60,000 bases of DNA from Cristatella mucedo (taxonomy: Eukaryota; Bryozoa; Phylactolaemata; Cristatellidae): contig WPIO01000065.1 of assembly GCA_009760855.2 (NCBI GenBank), positions 2,019,001 to 2,079,000 on the forward strand. The letters run 5' to 3'. Of the stretch, positions 1 through 12,390 are shown one piece after another (the first letter of the stretch is position 1; each line of letters opens with the position of its first letter). The notes under the pieces are model-generated. The model did no database searches and was not told where the DNA came from. It saw only the letters and a list, made by a program, of their open reading frames with translations. The position numbers and the translations under genes were made by a program.

Positions 1-422
1 CCAGCTAGCCGAAGACGCATCGGGTGCCGTATAGGCGCAGGTGCAACAGCAGCAGGCAAGTGCGGGCAAGCACCGGTCAGCGTAAGTTACCTATGCACTG
101 GTAAGACTATTTCGGTAGAACACTCAAAGGAGCAGCTGACATTCGAGTAGGGATTTTCGCGGACCGTCGCGTGTTTTACTAGTGCTACTTTATTAGGTCA
201 CAGGAGACCTGTTATGAAAACTTTGATCATTGTGGTTTCTATTGAATTATCAACTCAAAAGCGTTGGATAGGCGCGGGCACATGAAGATGTAAATTGGCA
301 GAGGTAAAATAGGAGGAGTTCATGCTGAAAACCATGTTTTCCGGATTGCCTAAAACGAGGCTTGCGAACTAAGTAATCTGCTGATAGGTCACGCCCAAGC
401 ACTCGCGTACGCGCGCCACACG

Positions 423-423
<1 letters not shown>

Positions 424-481
<58 letters not shown>

Positions 482-560
482 GTATGTATATATACTATAT
501 ATAGAGAGATTTGTGTATATTTATAGTGTATATATATATATGCATATATATATGTATGAA
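424..560. repeat. (TA)n microsatellite
   Basis: About 54 bases of pure TA, then imperfect TATA-rich sequence. Confidence 0.95.
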
Positions 561-999
561 TGTACAACAGATACAGTAAATTGACCTTATTAAGGTTTTC
601 AAAGCAGATTGGGATTAGTGTGATGCTTGTATGACTGAGGGCTTTGCCAACAAGTTGTGCAACATCTTAGCTAAGTAGGGCGCTGTTGCGCTTTCTCGGG
701 AAAAGATAACTGGTCGCTCAACGACGAATAGTATCGAAGAGTCTCTCTAGTATCTAGGCAAGTCCTCATTGAATTTTCGGCATGGGAGCCACCGTGATTA
801 TTGCAGTATACCTCTCCTTTGTGCCACCTCCTAGGAGTTTCAGTCGGAGCTCATGTTTTGCACGCGTCTTTAATGTACGCTTTAAAAATGCACCATCGTA
901 TAGTGCTTCTATGAGTATTTCCCTGAGTACGTTCACAACCCAGAGAAGAATTTTGCAGCGTTAAACGATCAATTTGTAATTTAATCTAATGCATATCCC

Positions 1000-1480
1000 T
1001 CTGTAACTCCACAAAGCCATTAAGACTATGTGGGTGTTACGCAGGAGAGTTTTGTATAGCGAACTCGCAGCCAAAGCGGCTTCGGGAAGCCAACAGACTT
1101 TATCTCACGCAGCATATATATAGTAGGAAGCATAGCAGAGTCTGGAGAGCAGTTGAGGTAGTTAGCAGCGCTACAGTAGCAGCTTGAAAAGGATGAGCCA
1201 TAGTCGGCAGCAGGAGAGTAGTTGTCATTGCATAAGAATTTTGGACGCGAGTTCCACAGTCTAAGACCTGCAGAGCTAAAGATTCTGTCACCAACGGTCT
1301 TTAAGCGGAGTTTGGCGGGCCTTGTGGGTCAGCGTAAGAATTTCATTCTGTATCCGTCGATTAACCGGAAGCCACCCAAGCTCTTTTAGCAAAGGAGACG
1401 CGTGTTCAAACCTCTAGGACTTGAAGACTAGCCTTGCAGCCATATTCATTGAGAGCTGCAGTCGCCCCTTTATGAGTAAA
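1000..1480 (-). repeat. LINE family B 3' portion
   Basis: The complement of GGAGTTACAGAGGGATATGC, the 3' UTR (GGTGTTACGCAGGAGAGTTT on plus) and the decayed coding end match the 49.7-50.3 kb copy. Frames are broken. Confidence 0.78.
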
Positions 1481-1504
1481 AAAAATCCTAGCTGATTAAA
1501 CAGC

Positions 1505-1646
1505 CTCTTTTTTGTATACTGACAGAAGAGCCTTTACGGCTATCACCACCGCTTGCAGTGGCGATAAAGTATCGCCCACTACAGGAATCGAACCCACGAC
1601 CTCGGGACCGAGGTCGTGAAAGCAACCGCCTTACCTAATGTGCCAT
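1505..1646 (-). mobile_element. SINE-2 (tRNA-derived)
   Basis: The minus strand reads ATGGCACATTAGGTAAGGCG (A box TGGCACATTAGG), then GTGGGTTCGATTCCTG (B box), CGCCACTGCAAGCGGTGGTG and AGGCTCTTCTGTCAGTATAC. The span between the boxes holds CACGACCTCGG/CCGAGGTCGTG, an 11-bp hairpin. It is not a tRNA gene because no cloverleaf acceptor stem closes. Confidence 0.75.
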
Positions 1647-1649
1647 GAG

Positions 1650-3330
1650 TAGACTTCTTACTTAGCTTATTTTATTTGAGCTTAGGCATCTGGCTCGACG
1701 GTGTATTTTTATAGGTTCTCAAATCCATCCCATATGGTTTGCCAAATTAATATCCTGCTTTCGGCTACCGAAATACTCACGGCTTACAGCCTAAACAGCT
1801 GGGAGCAATCTTCTATGAGCAACGATTCATCGTGATGTGAAGCTTGCAAGGGGGCGTTGAAGCTATTGCTTAATAAGAAGACAACTTTAGTTAGTTCATG
1901 GATCTTAGTCGGTTACCAGTTAATAGGTATTATTGGACGATCGTGCTGAAATCCTGCTTAAATTTGTAGTTGCTTGTAATGCATTCTCATGCTTCAGGCA
2001 GAGTAGTGGATTGCTGCTTGCTTGGGGCCAAGCAGAGAATTTCATGTACGTGGCAAGACCTGCCGGCAATGAAAGATTATAGCCGACAATCGCAGTATTC
2101 GTCACGAAATCTGTGGTTGCTCATCGAACGGAATTCGGGAAATAACTTTGTCATTGGTGACGGTGAGAGTTATTGGTATAGAGGACGGCCTTGATCAATG
2201 ACCTCCTCAAGCAAATGCCTACTGCCCAACTGCAGGCTACACCACTGGCTGCTGCCATTCCCAGCAAAGCAGTCGTGTCTCATTACATGATTGTATATAT
2301 CACATTTCACGCTAGAGGGTTTTTCAAATAAAGCCGACATCGCTGTTCTAGAGTCGAGTGCTGTACTTTGGCCTGTTTCTTCAGCGAATTTGGTTGGAAT
2401 AGATACTTTCTTATCAATTCGTGGATGACTGAGATATATAAAGCCCACCCATATGACAACCCTAGTGTCACCGAGACAACTTGTTAATCTCCCCCTCCTG
2501 TACTCCTGTACTGTACACAGAAACTCAACCCGTCACATCTTCATGCTGTAGTAATCGGTTCTTTGTTCAAGGCCGCATTATATGGTATTGCATCAGCCCA
2601 GAGGCAGAGGAATAATGCAGTGCGATTACACGAACCAAGTGCTTCGACGACCAGAGACAGGTGTTAATTATAGCTTCTTTCTTTCCACCGGAACGCGATT
2701 ACTGCAAGTACAGGGACGACTAAAATCCAAACATGTATAATCCTCCTGAGGAATTACCTCTGGGTCATATCGCTGATTACATCATTAGAAAGGCGAACAT
2801 TCAAATCCACTCTGGTAATTGTCAAGAAGCGCTGGTATTGAGCGCCATCCCGCAGATTCGTGGAAAGGAATGCGGCCGCTTAAGCAACCAACGGAACACA
2901 GCGATTTGGTGGTACTCTCTGGAGCATCCGCCAAGGTGATGGAATGCTGCAAAACGCTCTGCTGTCCAGAATTTACTTACGCAACGTCCTCCATAATATG
3001 GCTGCATGTACTGTGTAAATGGCTAGGTGCATTTCCACATTTAGTTGAAAAAGTTATATTTGCAATCAAGAATTCTGTCAAGTCCCTAGATAGTATTTAC
3101 AATTGCGACGCCACCTTGTTGGCCAAAGTAACGAAGGCATGTAGGGAACTTCGGCTTCGTTGCTTTGCAAAGCGAGGAGCTAAAAAAGATTGGCGAAAAA
3201 TGTTAATGCAGGTAATGCATATCTTATACCACACACGCGCACGCACGCACTCAAGCACACATGCACGATCGCACGCACGCACACACACACACACACCTAC
3301 AGTCGCTCAGCTTGCATACACCTGGTCATG
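1650..3330. other. Spacer, no feature recognised
   Basis: Short open frames at 2170-2448 (minus) and 2733-3343 (plus) show no motif. The second is partly (CA)n translation. The frame around 2940-3220 (CFAKRGAKKDWRKM) could be more LINE debris but is not identifiable. Confidence 0.4.
3231..3297. repeat. (CA)n/(CACG)n microsatellite
   Basis: An imperfect ACGCACGC and ACACAC run separates the unidentified 2.7-3.2 kb sequence from the R2-type LINE fragment. Confidence 0.9.
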
Positions 3331-3962
3331 CACACGTGCATGAATGCACTCCATCAGTATGGAGAGTGAAGATATTCATGAGTTGCCAGTAACCCTTCCC
3401 TTGATCTCCTCAAGTGTGTGGTCGTCCGTTCGAGGTGGTACCAGACGTACCCACCTACTTGCAGGAAAAGGTGCCCAGAGGACGAGACACTGCCTCATGC
3501 TCTCAACCACTGCGAGACAATGCAACGAGTAATCTTCGAGCGCCATGATGGCATCCTTGGGCACTTGGTGGTCGCTCTACCGACGTTGCTCAAGCAGCAC
3601 GCCCAGATAGATTGGCATCACGAGCCGGACCCAATAGCGGGACGTTGGCCTGACTTGGTTGTCATCACTAATTGCTATGAAGTGATCTGAGATGCGACAA
3701 ATCCGTTTGCTGACGACACTGGCGCTCTGGAGGAGGCGGCCTCCAGGAAGGTTACTAAGAATCAGGAGCTAGCTGATGTGTTGCTCAGTCTGTCCGTGAG
3801 GTCGTGCAGTGTGACTTTGTCGTAGGGGCCCTCGGCACCTGGCGCGAGGTGAACGAGTCGATGCTACCAGCGCTCCGAGTCGGAATCCGGTACCACAAGC
3901 TCACGAGGAAGCTTTGCTTGAGTGACGCTGTTAACTGCTCTGCTGTCGTATGGCGCCAGTTT
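3330..3962 (+). pseudogene. R2/NeSL-type LINE fragment: CCHC knuckle plus RLE endonuclease
   Basis: One frame (3418-3690) reads CRKRCPEDETLPHALNHC, a CX3CX7HX4C zinc knuckle, then ERHDGIL and WPDLVVI, the PD of the PD-(D/E)xK restriction-like endonuclease. After a stop the frame continues EEAASRK..K, then shifts to FVVGALGTWREVNESML (about 3810-3860) and ends in YHKLTRKL. These are the C-terminal landmarks of R2/NeSL/CRE-type LINE proteins in the correct order. The reading frame is broken by stops and shifts, and no reverse transcriptase is seen upstream, where a (CA)n repeat intervenes. It is a dead 5'-truncated copy. Confidence 0.8.
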
Positions 3963-3964
3963 GC

Positions 3965-5215
3965 TGGACTTTAGGGCTGTGCTACGGCAATCACAGGCGT
4001 TCAGTCGCTGGCTGTCTAGCAGCAATTAGTGGCGGCACCCGGCAGGGGGGCCGGTGGGCCAAGGCCGCAGGCAAGTCTTGTGAGACAGCACGGCGCTGCC
4101 CTACTGGCCAGATGCTTTGTAGCAGCAGCTGGCTCAGCCTCGCCCGCCTTGCTTTCTTCGTCTACGTCAAACGTAGGCTGAAGCCCAAGCCGACTAGGCC
4201 ACTGCAAACGCAAGCTAATGAGCAAATGCTCGAGTAATCGCTGCCAGCAATCCTTCCGGTCACATCGACACTGTAGCGTTGAAGCTTTGGCTCCTTGTGG
4301 GCAAAACCTGAGCTCCGGTAGCTTTCTACTGCACACAAGTGTTCTGCTTACAATCAGTCAGCATACGTAGCAATATATACAGTAATCGGCCGTTCATTCT
4401 GTCCTTTGTAGTATCAATATCAAAGCAGCTATCAGTCGGCCAACAAGGTAACGTGCAGCTATTATTGCTGCAAATTACTGGTCTACATATCAGCGAATTC
4501 GCATAGTCCAAGAAATGATAACCTGGCTGAGTGGAGACCATTAAGAACAGTCTCCAAAGACGGTATGGTGGCTAAAACTGGCACAAACCATACAATTCCC
4601 TATCGGGTTACTAAGGAATGTAATGCACTATGATGACGGTGGCTCAGGTGCCGACAGCGTCTATGAAACAGGATGGTGAATGGCCACGGTCGATACACGG
4701 TCGATACATGCCCGATCCCTTCTAGTGTCAAACCGCCGAATATATAATAATATAATATAAAATAATATATACAATATGATATAATAATATATAATATATG
4801 ATATATAATATATAATAATATATAATATATATAATAAAGGTACCTGCAACACTCTCAGAAATACAAAAGAAAATATGTTGGTAGGCTGTCAGGTATACGT
4901 AGCCGACCATATCGATAATCAGCCCAGGAAGACATTAAAGCAGCTTAGAAGAATGCGATTAATATCGTGAGACCCTCGGAAGAAGGGCCCGCGATCTTTG
5001 AACAACTTGGTTGAGTATTTTTAAACAGCTATTTTGGGAGAATGGGTGAGTGAGTTGTTGTTGAGTATTTTCGAATCAGCTATTTCGGGAGACGGAGAGT
5101 GGGTTGCTAACTTGGGAAACCAAGAAGTCTGCTTGTTCTTGGGCAGATGAGTCAACGCCTATGGTTCTAGTGCATGTACATCGAGCTCATTAATAGAATG
5201 TCAGCTTTTACAGTA
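3965..5215. other. Spacer, no feature recognised
   Basis: GC-rich at 4030-4170, then a TA-rich tract. No gene motif on either strand. Confidence 0.4.
4738..4838. repeat. TA-rich low-complexity tract
   Basis: Irregular ATATAATA repeats. The apparent minus-strand frames are tyrosine/isoleucine runs from the repeat. Confidence 0.9.
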
Positions 5216-8200
5216 GCCGCATTGTCTATGCTAAGATGTTGGTCAGTGGTTCAGAAGCAGCAGCACGTGGAAGCGGTGCAAAGCCGCCAGAGCCTATTCC
5301 AAAAGCAGAGGTCAGTGAAAGATCTGTGTGAAAACAGTATATATACTTAGGTGCTAAGCTGGTAGTGGCCAAGTCATTAACACTGAAAGTGTCAGACGAA
5401 TGGCTGTACTTACTAAGCGATGCCGAGGCAACTGCACCGTGAGAACCAGACATGAGGACTGAGGATTGCAGCACCATGTTGATTGCCATCGCACGAAGAA
5501 GCACACTGCCAGCATGCTAGTTTTCCACCAAGAAGCCATGCCCAATCGATATTAATCGCATCGAAAGTCAATATATCGTCATTTCACTTGATGGCTGGCA
5601 TCTGCTTATGTGAGGGACTACACACCAGCCTTCTCCAATGATTCTTAATCGTATCAAAGATGCGTGTCACGAGTGCCGAAACGAGTCGTCTAATCAGCTG
5701 CCCTGACAGTGAAGGTACTTCTGATCGGTGGTTGAATGACTAGGTACGGCCTGCTACCAAACCATCGAATGGTGCCAACAAAACAGATCCTATATTTTCC
5801 CGAAACTATAGGCTGATCATCGTCTTGACGGTTCCTCTTGACTTCCCTTTAATTTATGAGTGAAATTCTGCTGCGGTTTATTTTGCGATGCATCGTGGCT
5901 AATAACTATCTGAAATTACCCGACTGATAATGCAGATTGAAATAAATTGCCCGTCTACCGAAATTGCTAAACTGTTACGCACAATCAAACAGTACAAATT
6001 TAGGGCCTATCATAGTGTTTAAGCCGATGCATAGATAAATTCCAAAGCACTTAAGGCCGATAGGTTGATTTTGCAGAGACTACATAGTTTGAGCTTGCCG
6101 TCCTAAAGTTGAAGGAGAATCGACAGCTCGTGGCCAAGCTTGTAAGAAGAAAAGACCTTTCCTCGCGCACGATTTGGGTTGGACTGCAAGCGAACCGTAT
6201 TGCATTCACGCCAATCAAAAACGCCTGACGACGCCTTGTTTACTTCTGACGTCAGCCTGGTCCCAGTGAGAGAGGCGCAGCTGATGCTCACGTAGTCCCG
6301 ACTGGCGCTCGCGCCGACGCGGTAGTTTAAGAAAGGGAGCTTCACAAGCACAACCACTCTGAAATACACGAGCGAAATCTGCTCAGCCCTTATCTACTCC
6401 GCAAGCGAGCCAGTAAAGCACTGCCGCAGGGGCAAGCAGGTCGATCGCGTCGAGGATTTTATTAATTGGCGTGTAATTTAGTGAGTGGACTTTAAAAAAA
6501 ATTTTTGGCAATCTCCAGCGTCTTGCTTATCCGGATCGTACACATTAAGAGACGTCACGACGCTTTGACCATCCATTTCTGTCGCCGTCAGCAATTGGAG
6601 GATACACGGATTTACATGTTGGGCGTTGCTGCGATCAAAGCGGCAGCGTGCTAAATAAACGGGCCGTGAGGTAACGGTCGTTATCAATGGTCAGTGGTAT
6701 ACGAGGTCCAACCATTAGAAACCGGATGTGTCCTAGCCTGTGCCTCGGTCCCCAGCACTATTTTTCATTCCGAGGTAAGCGTTTGTAGCTTTAGAGTCAT
6801 GAAATGAATTTTTCATCAAGGTACGGGTTCTAAACTGTGTTATATATTTGTAAAACTTAAACGTTCAGTTGCGACACAGTGCGGGAAATGTCTACAGACT
6901 TGAAGCGCCAGAGACACGGAACAGTAACGACTGCTCACCTATATGCAGCAATCAGCAATGCCGCTGAAGCGAAAGTGAAAACAATGACCTGCAAACGGCT
7001 GCCGCTACGGCCTCGATTTGACTCGTGTGTAAAGCTAACCGTGACTCACGTACCGAGCAGCACTGCGCTCCGCCCAGCTCTCTCCTAGCGTAGCGGCCAG
7101 GTCAGAAGTCATGTGCACAGATCTGGATGCCTAGTTGTATATCGCGGTGCTTGCACACCTGCGTATGGCTATTGTTACACGATCGGTCTACCGTTCAAAG
7201 TCAGGGGCAAGCCTGAATTCCATCTGTGTCCATGTTGGAGGGGGGGCGTCGTGCAATCGCTGTCGTACTCTGCTATTGTCGCACTATTTTCGTGCAACTG
7301 GCGTTTACTACTAGCTAGCCGCACCAGCTCTCTGAAACTCGGGCTCTGCACCGTTGCACACCATACGTTCGTGAAAAAGACTGTGCTAAGGAGCCACTGC
7401 AGCGCTTAAGAAAAAATGTAAGCAATTGAACGGCCAGCCACCTTGTCAACCCCCACCCCGCCCCGAACGCCGACGCACCAGGGGACCAACCCAGCGCCAA
7501 GTTTGACCTGTTCGAACGGTCGAGAGAGAGCGGCCGGCTGCGAGGCAATGTCCGCCACGCCCCTTCACTACTTACGTCCGCTCTGGCCATGACCGCTAGT
7601 GGTTAGGACGTCATTAGCGGCCGCTGTTGTTGAGCGAGAGTCGTAGGTACATGTAGGCAGCTTTTGAGTCCCTATCCCTCAGCACGTAGCCTTGTGGCAG
7701 CGCTCGGAAGCGACCGGGTAGCGACTTTCGAAGCATTTACTGTAGAGGATACCTGCTCCGAGTGTCCGCTGCTCACAGTTTTGTGAATGCAAGCCGCTCG
7801 CTGGTCAGCGAAAGCCGGCAGCCCGATTAGTGCTCTAGCATCGTGAAAATGTATCGTAGCAGTACAAAATAAAGGAACTTTCTCTTCGTCGAGATTTCAA
7901 AGCGCGATCTTCATCATCTGAGGCGAGAGAGTCGCACCGACAAAATCATTTCGAAGAGAACACTATTACCGGCGGGCAGTCTGACCGCATCGCAGGCGGC
8001 CCATGTCCAAATCCGAAAACACCGGGGGGGGGGCGGAGGGAGGGGCGAGAGGATGCCTACGTGACGCCGTGGGCGTTCCTGCTCGATCGTCGTAGTAAAC
8101 CATTTCCTGTAATCCGCCCTCAGAGACACGCCCTAATTATATGGGCTTCTATATATTCAGAGGGCTGGATCCACGTCGCAAATCTGCCGAGTGTGGGGAC

Positions 8201-9525
8201 AAAGTTTGAGGCGAGGGAACATCGATCTTTGACTGAAAAGAAAAGTATGAGGTAAGAAGCTTTGACTTAGTCGCCTTCACCGGGAGCTGCCTGGCTGCCA
8301 CTCTCGTCTCGCGCTCGCCTCGCTCGCTCTCGCTCGCTCTCGCTCGCTCTCGCTCGCTCTCGCTCGCTCTCGCTCGCTCTCGGCCCACACAGCTTCTTAT
8401 GTACTCACAGTTCAGCACAAGCTACGGCGTGGGGCGCACTCTTCGTCGGCACTTTCGGGGCTGCCAGCTTGGTCTGCTGCTGCTGCCTCATCAGAACGGC
8501 ATTGAAAGTAGCAGTGGCTGATATCGCCGACTTGGAACAAGGCAACCTCGATGCTGGGGAGAAAAACGGTGCTTTTAGTACCGACACAGCACAGGTTCCA
8601 TGCAATGGTACGTCCTGTTCGCGCTAGATGACGAGCTCGCGATCACACTCGCCGAACCTCTGGTTCGGGTCACGTGGTTGAGCCGCGAGCCCCGGACCGA
8701 GCGGCCCGGCCCGCTTTCATTTTTTATCTACCCCTCACTGCACAGTCCGTGGACCGTGATCCCGCGAGCTTGATAGCACTCGGTCAAGCGGCTTGTCTAA
8801 TGTCGACCCCATCTATTCACAGAGACCAAGCAGCACATATGGTCGACCGCCACGACGTTAGCAGAGCAGCACACCGACAATTCGAACATTCGTCTAGCTG
8901 CACAGGACAGGACGGCTGCGCTCGGCACAGGGTGGCACAATTCAGCGGAGCCTGTGCTGTCATCTGCAATCACGGCGTCCTGATCCAGGTTCGATGCATA
9001 AAATATGCCACTATCGACAGCTCTCATCTTCGAATCGACCAGCCTCCGTCACAGATCTCTGTCCGAACGATTCTGAAGCTCGAGCCGAGCTGACGTGCAA
9101 CCCGGCGCATGGCTACGGCGCCAAGTTGGGCTCGCTGCCGGTGCTCTGAGAAGTCGTGAAAGCTCGTGGTCGCAGCCGTCGCCGCCGCTGCTGTCGCTGC
9201 AGTCGCCGTAGCTAGCGTCCTTTCGCGAGTGCGCCGAACTGCCGATGAGAGTCACCCTGATTGCCCTTTTACGTGTACCGGCCGTGTGCATTAACCAGAT
9301 CGCCGTGCCGCCAACCGCCCTATGAGCTAGCGCATCTATCGCTTCCCGTGATGCCTCAGCCGAGAGGCCGCACGTGCGGACGAAGCGTTGACTACTGTTC
9401 AGCAGTCTATTTGCTCCCGCAGAGCTAGAAACTGTAAAACATTTGGAGCTCATTGTAAGTTTCACGCCAATAACCCAGTGAGGACTTTTTCGTCAATCCG
9501 TTTTAAAGCTTGAGGACCAACGGCA
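5215..9525. repeat. 4.3-kb dispersed segment, copy A
   Basis: It aligns by eye with 21305-21545 plus 25380-29720 along its whole length. Anchors include GCTAAGATGTTGGTCAGTGG, CCCTGACAGTGAAGGTACTT, CCAAACCATC, GCTGATGCTCACGTAGTCCC, TTATCTACTCCGCAAGCGAG and GGTTCGGGTCACGTGGTTGA. Reading frames are not conserved between copies, except a short start near 8674 and 28799, so it is probably noncoding. No long terminal repeats were seen. It is either a nonautonomous transposon or a segmental duplication. Copy A lacks the foldback element and the SINEs found in copy B. Confidence 0.8.
8321..8380. repeat. Six perfect 10-bp repeats
   Basis: CGCTCGCTCT repeated six times without change. The matching place in copy B (about 28340) has no repeat. 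Confidence 0.93.
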
Positions 9526-10236
9526 AGAATTGGCTATTGCGGCCCGTATGCACACGTCGTTCGCTTTGCTAGCGTACACCGTGACATCCTGAATCTCCTG
9601 CTGCATGTAGCTTTCCTGTCGGTATCAACGTGCAAGGTTTACCAGTGATCTGCAGCTAAACAGGTGGCATGAAAGAAGCGACTAAATGTAAGCTTATAGC
9701 AAAGATCATATGGCAAAGATGTCCCATAATTCTCCCTGCAAATTAATTTTGTGCAAAAACTAAAATTTTGTTAGCTGAGTGAATGCACTGTCAATAATCA
9801 TTTTAAGATTTGAGTTTCAGATACGAAGTAAAGCCAGGGTTCTTACATGTCAGGAGCCAAGTGAAGTGTTGGTGACCTGAACAAAAGGGAAGCCCAGAGT
9901 TTAGAAGAGGTTGCTGCAGCCCACCTGCGTGCTGTAGCGGCTTCGGATGACGTAGAAGAAAAAAGATAGAAAGCCGAAATAGCAGCAGACGCTGAAAAAT
10001 CCTCGGCATCGCCCGAGCCCTGCCGAGGTGACGACGCTTAAAGCAAAGGCCTAAAGTAAACCTTTTAAGTAGACTGCCTTTTTTTAAACTAATCCGACTG
10101 AGGACAACCTTAAGGACAAGCGTGAAAATTTCGAACTAGATTTGCTAACAATGGCTGTGTCAAGAGATTATAAGCAGTTCATGGGTAATACCAATATTAA
10201 TACCAAGATTAGGAGTTGGATATACCGTCGTCCATA

Positions 10237-10332
10237 GTTACAGTTCCCTTTGCAGCAAATGTAAAGCGCCTAGAAAGAGATTTAAGTTCTCTGAGGGCGC
10301 TATATCAAGTACATTATTATTATTATTATTAC
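10237..10332 (+). repeat. Solo LINE family A tail
   Basis: A short insertion begins at CCCTTTGCAGCAAATG, runs through the hairpin tail and ends in (ATT)6. A nearly complete loss of the body is typical of extreme 5' truncation. Confidence 0.8.
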
Positions 10333-10351
10333 AGTTAAGCTGATTGCATGG

Positions 10352-10446
10352 CATTTGTATAGTGGTAGAAGAGCCGTCATGGCACTGCAGGATTCGAACC
10401 CACAACCTTGCTCGTGTTGCGGGTGCTCCTTACAGCTGGGCTAAGA
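10352..10446 (-). mobile_element. SINE-2
   Basis: The minus strand has GTTGTGGGTTCGAATCCTGC (B box) followed by GGCTCTTCTACCACTATACA, the shared SINE-2 3' end. The head is partly decayed. Confidence 0.65.
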
Positions 10447-11189
10447 ATCAAGGGAAGCCTGTACAATGAAGACCTTGAGAGATGGCTTATCAGGATGTTA
10501 GATGCCGGGGCATCTTTCTAGTCAACTAAAATTCATCGGTAACGGTCAGAAGTTCTTTAGCCAGTGATCTTGTGCTTTTGTTGGCAGTCCTGCATAGGCG
10601 TAGCTGTGCGGAATCGCTTTAGCGTGCTGGTCTAAGCACCATAATTTCTTTCTTGTGCATGCTTGATAATTGCAAGTTAGTAACCATTTACTATTGATAT
10701 CCGTGCAGTTAGTCGTAGAGTACCAGGATCAAGATTGCGATCCCTTCGGGTGCAACTTTTAGGGACTGCTATTACAAATATGAGTGAATCCTCATTGCAG
10801 AGCTCCGGGAAAGAGTCAGTGTCTTCCACAATCTTCATTTTTGTGCAATGGAGGTTGATCACAAATTCACGCAGCGATTCGATGCGCATCGAATAAAAAA
10901 TCTGGTTGAGGCTTTGGAACTGGTCTGTCTGTACACCATATTTATACTAAGTAAACATATCCTTTGGAAGAAATCAAGTCACGCCTCTGCAGCCTTTAAC
11001 AAATGAGAGCGTAAGAAGCCACCACGAATTATATATACATGATATTTATGTATTTATGCTGTTATTTATTAAAAAATACGATATTTACATCTGTAAAGGT
11101 TACCTCACTATAGCATACTTACGGATACTGCTAATTACCATTTGATCATGCTTTATTTAAAACATTGTGGAATGCAGAAAGCGAGATTT

Positions 11190-11325
11190 AGGTTCTCTGA
11201 GCACTGCTGGCTACCGAATGTGTACCGAAAGCCGCTTAGGCTGTGAGCGCGCTATACAAAACTCTCCTGCGTGGCACCCACATGGTCTTTATGACTTTGT
11301 GGAGTTACTGACGGAGATACACTGT
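11190..11325 (+). repeat. LINE family B 3' UTR fragment
   Basis: GGCTACCGAATGTGTACCGA through AAAACTCTCCTGCGTGGCAC and TGTGGAGTTACTGACGGAGA, in plus orientation. Confidence 0.78.
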
Positions 11326-12297
11326 TCAAACGAGTTATTTTTTAACAAGATTAAAAAGTGCTGCTCAACTCGGTCAACAGTGTTGCTTTCAGCCATAAAA
11401 TATTGTAAATAATTGTGGTCACTGGCCCCTGAAAAGGTTGTTTTACGATCACTTGTGAGCTAGGTGACCTTATCGTGCGCGCCCGAGGAACTACTACAGT
11501 CTACCTTCTAAAATTCTGTTCGTGGCCATATCGATAAATTGGGCTAGGTTAAAATTCATTGAGAAACGTTGAAGTTTAGATTTTAAACTATGGGGCACAT
11601 CAGGGATAGGTCTTAGGTCCGATCGGCTCACCATCCCTACTCTGCCACAGACAGGTACTATCGCCACGCACAACTTCGGCTTTCATATGTGTAGGCCCGC
11701 GATATTCCTGAAGCTAGACCACGATAAGAATAATATAGTTATGGTTAACCCAAATGTCACCCGAAAGTTGGAAGGCATTACCCTTACGATTTGTTTATCT
11801 GGAATCACACCAGCGATGTCTCCGCATAATCTGGGCGCAGTATTTTAAACGAATTGCCAGTGAATAGGAATACTTTTTCCACAGTCAATTCGGTATTAGG
11901 TCAACGAGCTTTACGGTAGAAGAACAAATAAATTTGAGTCAACGGAATTTTAATTCCCGGATCGGAGGGTATGAGACTGTGTGCAGCCCCCTTCTTACTG
12001 ACATTGAGTTACAGACTGTTAACGGTAAAATGCATTAAAAAATTATAAAATTAGTTGCTCTCGACCGCAAAACTATTAGCAGGCTACATTACTATGAGAC
12101 CAAGCATTGTTCGAGCATTCGTTAGTTAAGGCGAGTCGCTAGCCGGACACTTACGCTGTGCCCTCTTTTGATAATAAAACGAGACTGCAATGCGAAGGTC
12201 GTTTCAAAAAGAGGGACAATATTTTAATATGCTGTGTTTACAGCACCTGCAACATGCGCTCTCATAGTTGAAATTGAATGCGCAATTGTGATTCGAA

Positions 12298-12390
12298 TTT
12301 ATAATAATAATATTAATAATGCACTTGATAAAGCGCCCTCAGAGAACTCAATCTCTTCCTAGGTACTTTACATTTGCTGAAAATGATTTA
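12298..12390 (-). repeat. Solo LINE family A tail
   Basis: (AAT)n and the complement of the tail (AAAGCGCCCTCAGAGAACTC), then TTTACATTTGCTG. The element is under 100 bp. Confidence 0.8.

Noticed and set aside
1580-1646. tRNA gene on the minus strand
   Set aside because: A and B boxes are present but no closed cloverleaf, and the sequence recurs with a common 3' extension; it is a SINE head.
4661-4910. Ile/Tyr-rich membrane-like peptides
   Set aside because: They come from the AT-rich tract, not from a transmembrane gene.
8674-9093. 139-codon frame with a start shared between the 4.3-kb copies (MVEPRAPDRAARPAFIFYLP)
   Set aside because: Similarity starts and ends with the DNA homology, the frame breaks in copy B after about 70 codons, and substitutions are not biased to third positions by eye.
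5215-9525. LTR retrotransposon
   Set aside because: No direct terminal repeats, primer-binding site, gag or pol motifs were seen in either copy.
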